DNA of 64,000 bases from contig CAJFRA010000005.1 of assembly GCA_904419295.1 (NCBI GenBank), forward strand, positions 3,067 to 67,066, given 5' to 3'. Position 1 is the stretch's first letter. Each line of letters opens with the position of its first letter. The notes below the pieces were generated by a model. It did not search any database and was not told the origin of the DNA. It was given only the letters and a program-made list of their open reading frames with translations. The stretch comes from Candidatus Pseudobutyricicoccus lothianensis (GTDB lineage: Bacteria; Bacillota; Clostridia; Oscillospirales; Butyricicoccaceae). The translations under genes and the position numbers were made by a program. Shown here in pieces: positions 57,005-64,000 of the stretch.

Positions 57005-58837
57005 GTGAGCAGATTGAATATCACTGCCCCCAACGCCGCCCAACAGGTGGTAGAGGGGCTTTACCGCGATGTGGAACGGCGCATCATCGCCAGCCCGCCG
57101 GGTTTGTGCCCGGTGGACCTTTCCCTGGCATTCCTGCGCCTGTGCCACGCCCAGACCTGCGGCAAATGCGTGCCCTGCCGGGTGGGCCTGGGCACGCTGG
57201 CCCAGCTGCTGGAAAACGTGCTGGATGGCAACGCCAGTCTGGAAGACATCGACCTGATCGAGCGGACGGCCCGGGTCATCAAGAACTCTGCCGACTGTGC
57301 CATCGGTTTTGAAGCCGCCGACATGGTCCTGCGGGGCGTCATCGGTTTCCGGGATGACTATGTGGAACATATCACCAATGGCCGCTGCCTGCTGCACCTG
57401 AACCAGCCGGTGCCTTGTGTGGCCCTGTGCCCGGCCGGTGTGGATATCCCCGGCTATGTGGCGCTGGTGGGCGAAGGCCGGTATGCCGACGCCGTGCGCC
57501 TGATCCGCAAGGACAACCCCTTCCCCGTGGCCTGCGCCCTGGTGTGCGAGCACCCCTGCGAAGCCCGCTGCCGCCGGAACATGATCGACGACAGCATCAA
57601 CATCCGGGCCCTCAAGCGCTACGCGGTGGACCATGCCGGCGTGGTGCCGGCCCCGCCCTGCGCCCCCTCCACCGGCAAACATGTGGCCATCATCGGCGGC
57701 GGCCCCGGCGGCTTGAGCGCCGCCTACTTCCTCTCGCTGATGGGGCACAAAGTGACGGTATACGAAAAACGGATCCGTCTGGGCGGTATGCTGGCCTACG
57801 GCATCCCCAGCTACCGGCTGCCCCGCAAACGGCTGGAAGAAGACATCGACCACATCCTTTCCACCGGTGTGGAAGTGCGCCACGAAGAGGTGGGCAAAGA
57901 CGTTTCTCTGAAACAGCTGCACCAGGATTACGACGCTCTGTACATTGCCATCGGCGCCCAGACCGACAAGAAAATGGGCATTGAGGGCGAGGACAAACGG
58001 GGCGTTATGAGTGCGGTAGAGATGCTGCGCAACATCGGCGACGACCTCAAACCGGATTTCACCGGCAAACGGGTGGTGGTCATCGGCGGCGGCAACGTGG
58101 CCATGGACTGCACCCGCAGCGCCAAACGCCTGGGGGCCGAAAGCGTCACCTGCGTTTACCGCCGCCGCCAGGTGGATATGACGGCCCTGCCCGAAGAGGC
58201 GGAGGGCGCTATTGCCGAGGGCTGTGAGCTGGCAACGCTGCAGGCTCCGGTGCGCATTGAAAGCGACGAGGATGAAAATGTCACCGCCCTGTGGGTACAG
58301 CCCCAGATCATCGGCAAAGTGGACAAAAGCGGCCGGCCCCGGCCTGTGCCTGCCAATGCCCCGGAACAGCGCATCCCCTGCGACATCGTGGTGGTGGCCA
58401 TTGGCCAGGGCATTGAGACCCAGCCCTTTGAGGAGTACGGCGTGCCCGTCAAGCGGGGCGTCATCGAGGCTTTGACTTCCAGTGACATCGAGAACTTCAA
58501 CGGCATTTTTGCCGGCGGCGACTGTGTCACCGGCCCTGCCACCGTCATCCGCGCCATTGCCGCCGGCAAGGTGGCTGCGGCCAACATCGATGAATTCCTG
58601 GGCTTCCGCCACGAGATCACCTGCGATGTGGAGATCCCTGCCCCGGTCCTGCGGGACCATGCGGCCTGCGGCCGGGTCAACCTGACGGAGCGCCCCGCCG
58701 AAGAGCGCCAAAAGGATTTTGAATTGATGGAGTGCGGTATGACAGAGGAGGAGGCGCTGCAGGAATCCCACCGCTGCCTGCGGTGCGACCACTTCGGCTA
58801 CGGCGGTTTCAAAGGAGGTCGTGTGAAAAAATGGTAA
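57005..58837 (+). CDS. NuoF C-terminal 4Fe-4S-type domain fused to a GltD-like FAD/NAD(P) oxidoreductase; GTG start
   Basis: TCGKCVPCRVGLGTL; CPAGVDIPGYV; CEHPCEARCRR; IIGGGPGGLSAAYFLSLMGHKVTVYEK; VIGGGNVAMDCTRSAKRLGA; IFAGGDCVTGPATVIRAIAAGK. Confidence 0.9.
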   Translation: MSRLNITAPNAAQQVVEGLYRDVERRIIASPPGLCPVDLSLAFLRLCHAQTCGKCVPCRVGLGTLAQLLENVLDGNASLEDIDLIERTARVIKNSADCAIGFEAADMVLRGVIGFRDDYVEHITNGRCLLHLNQPVPCVALCPAGVDIPGYVALVGEGRYADAVRLIRKDNPFPVACALVCEHPCEARCRRNMIDDSINIRALKRYAVDHAGVVPAPPCAPSTGKHVAIIGGGPGGLSAAYFLSLMGHKVTVYEKRIRLGGMLAYGIPSYRLPRKRLEEDIDHILSTGVEVRHEEVGKDVSLKQLHQDYDALYIAIGAQTDKKMGIEGEDKRGVMSAVEMLRNIGDDLKPDFTGKRVVVIGGGNVAMDCTRSAKRLGAESVTCVYRRRQVDMTALPEEAEGAIAEGCELATLQAPVRIESDEDENVTALWVQPQIIGKVDKSGRPRPVPANAPEQRIPCDIVVVAIGQGIETQPFEEYGVPVKRGVIEALTSSDIENFNGIFAGGDCVTGPATVIRAIAAGKVAAANIDEFLGFRHEITCDVEIPAPVLRDHAACGRVNLTERPAEERQKDFELMECGMTEEEALQESHRCLRCDHFGYGGFKGGRVKKW

Positions 58838-60585
58838 ATATATTGGTTGATGATATCCCTATCACCGTGCCGGAGGGCACGACGATCCTGGAGGCCGCCA
58901 AGGTGGCCGGCATCCACATCCCCCATCTGTGCTATCTGAAAGGGATCAACGACATCGGCGCCTGCCGTGTCTGTGTGGTGGAACTGGTGGGCAACGACCG
59001 CCTGGTGCCCTCCTGCAACACGGCAGTGGAAGAAGGCATGCAGGTGCTGACCAACAGCCCCCGGGTGCGGGAGACCCGCCGCATCAATGTGCAGCTTTTG
59101 CTTTCACAACACGATTGCCATTGTGCCACCTGTGTGCGCAGCGGCAACTGTGTTTTACAAGACCTTTCCAACAATCTGAACATCATCGACATCCCCTATG
59201 AAAAGAAGGTGCCCCCCACCCGCTGGAACCGGGATTTCCCTTTGCAGCGGGATGCATCGAAATGCGTCAAGTGTATGCGCTGCATCCAGATCTGCGACAA
59301 GGTGCAGACCTTGAATGTATGGGATGTGGCGGCCACCGGCTCCCGTACCACTGTAGACGTATCCTATAACCGCAAGATCACCGATGCGGACTGCGCTCTG
59401 TGCGGCCAGTGCATCACCCATTGCCCGGTGGGCGCTCTGCGAGCCCGGGACGATACCGACAAAGCCTTTGCCGCCTTGGCGGATCCGGATACCATCACGG
59501 TGGTTCAAGTGGCGCCCGCCGTGCGGGCCGCTTGGGGCGAATCCCTAGGGCTGGACCCCAGCAAAGCCACGGTAGGACGGATGGTGGCCGCTCTGCGGCG
59601 CATCGGCTTTGACTATGTGTTCGACACCGACTTTGCGGCGGACCTGACCATTATGGAAGAAGCCAGCGAATTTTTGCAGCGGCTCAAGTACCCCGGTGCC
59701 TTCAAGTTCCCCATGTTCACCTCCTGCTGCCCGGGTTGGGTCCGGTTCCTCAAATCCCAATACCCGGATATGGTGGCCCAGCTGTCTTCGGCCAAATCGC
59801 CCCAGCAGATGTTCGGCGCCATCACCAAGACGTATTATGCCAACCTGCTGGGGGTGGATGCCAGCAAGATCTTCTGCATTTCCATCATGCCCTGTGTGGC
59901 CAAAAAAGAGGAATGCGCCCTGCCCACCATGGCCGATGCCGGCGCGGGCCAAGATGTGGACCTGGTGCTGACCACCCGGGAATTCGTCCGCATGATCCGT
60001 TCGGAACACATCATCCCCGAGGCTTTGGAAGACGAGGCCTTCGACCAGCCTCTGGGCACTGCCAGCGGTGCGGGCGTCATCTTTGGCGCCACCGGCGGGG
60101 TGATGGAGGCTGCGCTGCGCACGGCCTATTACCTGGTCACCGGTGAAAACCCCTCCCCCGATGCCTTCCGGGATGTGCGGGGCATCGACGGCTGGAAAGA
60201 AGCTTGCTTCGAGATCAACGGCACCCCTTTGCGGGTGGCTGTTGCCAGCGGCTTGGGCAATGCCCGCCGCCTGGTGGAAGCCCTGCGCCGCGGCCAGGTC
60301 CACTACGACTTTGTCGAGGTGATGGCCTGCCCGGGCGGCTGCGCCGGCGGCGGCGGACAGCCCATCCACGACGGCCAGGAGCTGGCCGAGATGCGGGGCG
60401 AAAAGCTCTATGGGCTGGACCGGATCGCCACCCTCCGTTTCTCCCACGAAAACCCGGTCATCAAACGGCTGTACAGCGAATACTTGGTGGCTCCCCTTTC
60501 GGAAAGGGCCCACCATCTGCTGCACACCGATCACACAGCTTGGCAAATGCCTTTGGCTCCCCGCCACCGGCAGGGCCAAGATTGA
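58831..60585 (+). CDS. [FeFe]-hydrogenase catalytic subunit, group A-like with full N-terminal Fe-S relay
   Basis: H-cluster motifs TSCCPGW, MPCVAKKEE, MACPGGCAGGGGQP; 2Fe2S (CYLKGINDIGACRVC...C), HxxxC-type (HDCHCATCVRSGNC), two 4Fe4S (CVKCMRCIQIC, CALCGQCITHCP). Confidence 0.96.
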   Translation: MVNILVDDIPITVPEGTTILEAAKVAGIHIPHLCYLKGINDIGACRVCVVELVGNDRLVPSCNTAVEEGMQVLTNSPRVRETRRINVQLLLSQHDCHCATCVRSGNCVLQDLSNNLNIIDIPYEKKVPPTRWNRDFPLQRDASKCVKCMRCIQICDKVQTLNVWDVAATGSRTTVDVSYNRKITDADCALCGQCITHCPVGALRARDDTDKAFAALADPDTITVVQVAPAVRAAWGESLGLDPSKATVGRMVAALRRIGFDYVFDTDFAADLTIMEEASEFLQRLKYPGAFKFPMFTSCCPGWVRFLKSQYPDMVAQLSSAKSPQQMFGAITKTYYANLLGVDASKIFCISIMPCVAKKEECALPTMADAGAGQDVDLVLTTREFVRMIRSEHIIPEALEDEAFDQPLGTASGAGVIFGATGGVMEAALRTAYYLVTGENPSPDAFRDVRGIDGWKEACFEINGTPLRVAVASGLGNARRLVEALRRGQVHYDFVEVMACPGGCAGGGGQPIHDGQELAEMRGEKLYGLDRIATLRFSHENPVIKRLYSEYLVAPLSERAHHLLHTDHTAWQMPLAPRHRQGQD

Positions 60586-60597
60586 TCCCCCCTTCTA

Positions 60598-60636
60598 CGA
60601 AAAAGCACAGCCAGTCATGGCTGTGCTTTTTATTCC
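60598..60636 (+). terminator. Intrinsic terminator
   Basis: AAAAAGCACAGCCA-gtca-TGGCTGTGCTTTTTATTCC. Confidence 0.8.
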
Positions 60637-60826
60637 ATTTGTATATATGATAATTTATAATTCAAATCGTTTTTCATTTCTATCTGCTCATTTTGAAACG
60701 ATATTGATTTCTGCTTTTTTAATTTCTTTTATTCCCCATCTGGCATCGCCATATTGCCTCGTTCGGACCAAAATGGTATACTGGTTGCAGCTACATTCCT
60801 TGGAACGATTGTCCGAAAGAGGGGAT

Positions 60827-61543
60827 ATGATGAAAAAGACCAGTCTGATCCTTTTGTCCGTTGTGGTTTTGTTGGCTCTCTGTGCCGGCTGCAGCTTGAT
60901 TCCGCTGCCGGGCTTCCACCAATCCTTTTCCACTTCCATCGACGCCATTGACAGCACGGCAGACGAGGCCGCGCCCATTTTAGATCCCCAAAACGAACCA
61001 GCCCCTCAGACGTCTGTCTTTTCCCCTGGTGTCTGGGATGGAGATGTTTACCGCAGTGGGTTTTTGGAATTGACCTTTGCCAAGCCAGCCGGCTGGGTGG
61101 CTGCCACCGACGAAGAGTTATCCAATATGTTGGGCATTGCGACCGACAGCCTGGACGGCCTGGATGCGCAGACCAAAGAAATTGCGGCGGCCAATTCCAT
61201 CTATGATATGATGGTTGGGGACATGGCCACAGGGGACACCATCCTGATCTGTTTGGAGAACATTGCCGCGCTCTCTCCCATTGCCGACAACGTCACAGAG
61301 GTAGACTATTTTCAGGCTTTGAAACGGCAGTTTGCCCAGCTGTACCCCATGCCGGTGTCTGTGCAGAGCGAAGACACCACCTGCCAGATCGGCGGCCATG
61401 TCTATCACATCCTGCATGTGGAAGTGCCCGATGTGGGGCAGCAGTATTATGTGACCCGCAAAGTTGGGGATTATATGGCCAGCCTGCTGATCACTTCCAT
61501 ATCCGGCCAGGGGTTGGATGATTTTTTGTCTTTGTTTTCCTAA
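60827..61543 (+). CDS. Hypothetical lipoprotein
   Basis: MMKKTSLILLSVVVLLALCAGCS lipobox. Confidence 0.75.
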   Translation: MMKKTSLILLSVVVLLALCAGCSLIPLPGFHQSFSTSIDAIDSTADEAAPILDPQNEPAPQTSVFSPGVWDGDVYRSGFLELTFAKPAGWVAATDEELSNMLGIATDSLDGLDAQTKEIAAANSIYDMMVGDMATGDTILICLENIAALSPIADNVTEVDYFQALKRQFAQLYPMPVSVQSEDTTCQIGGHVYHILHVEVPDVGQQYYVTRKVGDYMASLLITSISGQGLDDFLSLFS

Positions 61544-61561
61544 ATCCGTTGTTTTCACGCC

Positions 61562-61601
61562 AAAAAGGCTGCAAGCTCTTGCTTGCAGCCTTTTTCTTTG
61601 C
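61562..61601. terminator. Bidirectional terminator
   Basis: AAAAAGGCTGCAAGC-tctt-GCTTGCAGCCTTTTTCTTT. Confidence 0.85.
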
Positions 61602-61627
61602 AGATCATGGTCCGCCGGCAGGAACGG

Positions 61628-62392
61628 TCAAAAGTCGCTCTTCTGCCTAGTTGCCCGATCCCGCACAAAAAAGTAGATGTGCTCAGTGGAAAGAGAGGGC
61701 TGGAACCGGTACCCCATTTCGCAAAACTCGCGCATCTGACGCGGGTCTTCCACTTGGTTTTCCGCCAAAAAGCGCACCATCTCGCCTCGAGCCATTTTGA
61801 CATAGACCCCTTTTTCACGCAGGCGGCCATTTTCCCGCTCAGCAAATACCGGCGAGATCCACTGCCCTGCCCAATGGCGGCTCACTGCTTTGCTGTATTC
61901 TTCGGAAGCCAGGTCGACGATCACATCTGTCTGGCCGGCTAAAACACGGCTCAGTTGATCGCCCCAAAAGGCATACAGATCTTTGCCCCGCGGGTTTTGC
62001 AGCTTGGCCTGCATCTCCAGCCGGTAAGGCCTCACCCCGTCAAAAGGGCGCAGCAGGCCGTAAAAGCCGGATAAGATGCGCAGGTGCTCCTCCACATAGT
62101 GGAATTCCTCCCGCGTAAACACATTGGGAGCCATATATTGATACTGGATGCCGTCATAGGCCAGCAGAGCAGGGGACAAACGGCGGCGCAAATCCATTTC
62201 TTGATACCGCTGCCAATTTTGCCGGGCAATGGCATCGTTGCAGGCCAGCAGCTTTTTCAGCCCGGCATAGGGCATGGCCCGCAGCAGCTCCAACAGCTGC
62301 TCCGTCTGTGGCAGCAGACAGGGCAGCTGGCGCGGCTCCAACGAATCCAACTCATCCCGCATTTTTTTGGCGGGTGAAACGATGATGCGCAT
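61628..62392 (-). CDS. yaaA: YaaA/DUF328 (UPF0246) family protein
   Basis: MRIIVSPAKKM, ALLAYDGIQYQYM, LRILSGFYGLLRPFDGVRPYRLEM. Confidence 0.92.
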   Translation of the reverse strand: MRIIVSPAKKMRDELDSLEPRQLPCLLPQTEQLLELLRAMPYAGLKKLLACNDAIARQNWQRYQEMDLRRRLSPALLAYDGIQYQYMAPNVFTREEFHYVEEHLRILSGFYGLLRPFDGVRPYRLEMQAKLQNPRGKDLYAFWGDQLSRVLAGQTDVIVDLASEEYSKAVSRHWAGQWISPVFAERENGRLREKGVYVKMARGEMVRFLAENQVEDPRQMREFCEMGYRFQPSLSTEHIYFFVRDRATRQKSDF

Positions 62393-62420
62393 GATCCCCT
62401 CCCGGCTCTCCGCCCCGGCC

Positions 62421-62822
62421 TTACTCCGCTTTCAGCGCTTCCATCTGGACCGAGAGGATGGTGCTCCGGTCCTCCACTTCTTTCATGCGCCGGGTGATCT
62501 CTTCCTGGTCCCGGTCCCGCTGTTCTGCCAGATTCACCTGTCCTTCCAGCAGCACATCCAGCTTGGGGCACACGTCATCTTCCATGTTCCGTTTGACCCG
62601 CAGCAGGCTGTCGCTGTGGTTCTGCAGATAGGCGCTGTGCTGCCGCAGCAGGCTGTTGTTCTCCTGCATCATTTCTTTTTGATCCTGCAGCAGGAGTGCC
62701 TGGTCCCGCAGCATAACGCCCTGCTCCGCCAGCAGGCGCTCCATAGCCGCTATGGTCTGCGCCTGTTGCTGCAAGGTCTGCAAGACCTGGGCCATTGTTT
62801 CCAGCAATTTGCTGTCTTCCAT
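62421..62822 (-). CDS. Coiled-coil hypothetical protein
   Basis: Gln/Leu-rich helical ORF (METMAQVLQTLQQQAQTIAAMERLLAEQ-like heptads). Confidence 0.6.
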   Translation of the reverse strand: MEDSKLLETMAQVLQTLQQQAQTIAAMERLLAEQGVMLRDQALLLQDQKEMMQENNSLLRQHSAYLQNHSDSLLRVKRNMEDDVCPKLDVLLEGQVNLAEQRDRDQEEITRRMKEVEDRSTILSVQMEALKAE

Positions 62823-63010
62823 TCGCTCTTCCCCTTCCCCCAACACACAGCGTGTGCGCGGCTGTCTCAGTCCTCTGCCGCTTCACAGGCGCCGGGGCGT
62901 ATTATCGGTGATAATGATTATACATCACATCCCCCTGTGGAGCAAGAGGGGATTGGCCATTCTCCATGGGGAAGTTTTCCCTGCCGCTGCCTGTTGTTTT
63001 TTCGCCCTGT

Positions 63011-63667
63011 TTACTCGTCCCCCTCTGCCGCCCGATGGCTTTCCTCTAATGTTTCCATCTCCCCCCTTTGGATGGCCCCTATGCAGCCTTTGATCTTTTC
63101 AGCCGGCCACTCCCACCATTGCAACTTGAGCAGCTTGGCAATGGTGTCTTCTGGGAACCGGCGGCGGATGATCCGGGCTGGCACGCCGCCTACAATGGTA
63201 TAGGGGGGCACATCTTTCGTCACCAAAGCCCGTGCGCCGATGATGGCTCCATCTCCCACGGTGACCCCTGCCAATACTACGGCTTCGTAGCCGATCCATA
63301 CATCGTTGCCGATGACGATGTCCCCTTTGTTGTCCCAGGCCTGGGTCACATGGCCCCGGTCCAATCCCCACTCTTCATAGAAGATGGGGAACGGATAGGT
63401 GGACAGGGAGGACTGGGTGTGATTTGCACTGTTGAACAAAAATTTGACGCCGCAGGCAATGGAACAAAATTTGCCGATGACCAGCCGGTCGCCGTTGATG
63501 GGGTACTGGTACAGCACATTGTTTTTCTCAAACTGCCGCGGGTCGTTGACGAAGTCATTGTAGATGGTAAACTCCCCCACCTGAATATTGGGGTTGGTGA
63601 TGGCATTTTTCAGATAGATCGTCGCATCGTCCCCCGTGCGGGGGTACATGTACGCAGGCTGCATCAC
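63011..63667 (-). CDS. Vat/CatB-type xenobiotic acetyltransferase (left-handed beta-helix)
   Basis: LVIGKFCSIACGVKFLFNSANHTQSSLSTYPFPIF, GDIVIGNDVWIGYEAVVLAGVTVGDGAIIGARALVTKDVPPYTIVGGVPARIIRRRF. Confidence 0.9.
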   Translation of the reverse strand: MMQPAYMYPRTGDDATIYLKNAITNPNIQVGEFTIYNDFVNDPRQFEKNNVLYQYPINGDRLVIGKFCSIACGVKFLFNSANHTQSSLSTYPFPIFYEEWGLDRGHVTQAWDNKGDIVIGNDVWIGYEAVVLAGVTVGDGAIIGARALVTKDVPPYTIVGGVPARIIRRRFPEDTIAKLLKLQWWEWPAEKIKGCIGAIQRGEMETLEESHRAAEGDE

Positions 63668-63679
63668 GGCCGCCTCCTT

Positions 63680-63997
63680 TCACAGCGCGGGAAACGCGAA
63701 GCGTTCCACTTGGTCAAACCGGTTGTTCTGCACAAAATATACGGCCTGCTCCCCAGCTGAATAGACAAAAGAGACCCGGGTGGCCCAGATCCCCTCTTGC
63801 CGTACCCCTTCCAAGGTCTCCAGGGCGTCGGCCACGGTGAATGCCTGGCCAAAGCTGGCCAGACGTTGGGCTGCCCTCTCATAACGGTCATCTCCCGGCA
63901 GGGCAAAAGGCCGGGTGCTTTCCGGCTCCAGCAGCGAACCGTTGGCCAGCAGCGAAAACCGGCCCCTCTCCTCTCGAAATCCAAATCCCGGTTCCAC
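63680..63997 (-). CDS. C-terminal fragment of a protein truncated by the window edge, possibly a choloylglycine/C45-type hydrolase
   Basis: Ends AFPAL*; ATRVSFVYSAGEQAVYFVQNNRFDQVERFAFP resembles the C-terminal strand region of Ntn-type hydrolases; weak assignment. Confidence 0.4.
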   Translation of the reverse strand: MEPGFGFREERGRFSLLANGSLLEPESTRPFALPGDDRYERAAQRLASFGQAFTVADALETLEGVRQEGIWATRVSFVYSAGEQAVYFVQNNRFDQVERFAFPAL

Positions 63998-64000
63998 CAG

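Overview
The window is a high-GC chromosomal segment, most likely from an anaerobic, amino-acid-fermenting Firmicute (Clostridia/Oscillospiraceae-like; this taxonomic call is inference). I see no rRNA, CRISPR array, transposase or prophage. Landmarks: (1) a histidine-degradation operon (hutH, hutU, glutamate formiminotransferase, hutI, cyclodeaminase) with a divergent GntR-type regulator; (2) a Crp/Fnr-type regulator next to a NitT/TauT-like ABC transporter, with a perfect palindrome over the start of the regulator transcript; (3) a NuoF-4Fe4S/GltD-like oxidoreductase translationally coupled to an [FeFe]-hydrogenase, divergent from a DUF134 / non-canonical arginase-fold / NifX-like operon; (4) metK behind a SAM-I riboswitch with an intrinsic terminator; (5) a Na+-pump decarboxylase beta subunit followed by a 44-aa gamma-like ORF missing from the ORF track; (6) many peptidases (PepD, M42, M24, M20), ftsH, an AarF/UbiB-like kinase with a phasin-like partner, SLH-domain proteins, one tRNA-Leu(GAG), and two genes split by apparent single-base frameshifts. 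The best candidates for under-described biology are the hydrogenase locus with its divergent metal-related operon and the palindrome-controlled Crp/Fnr-ABC module. All family calls come from reading motifs by eye; no database search was run.
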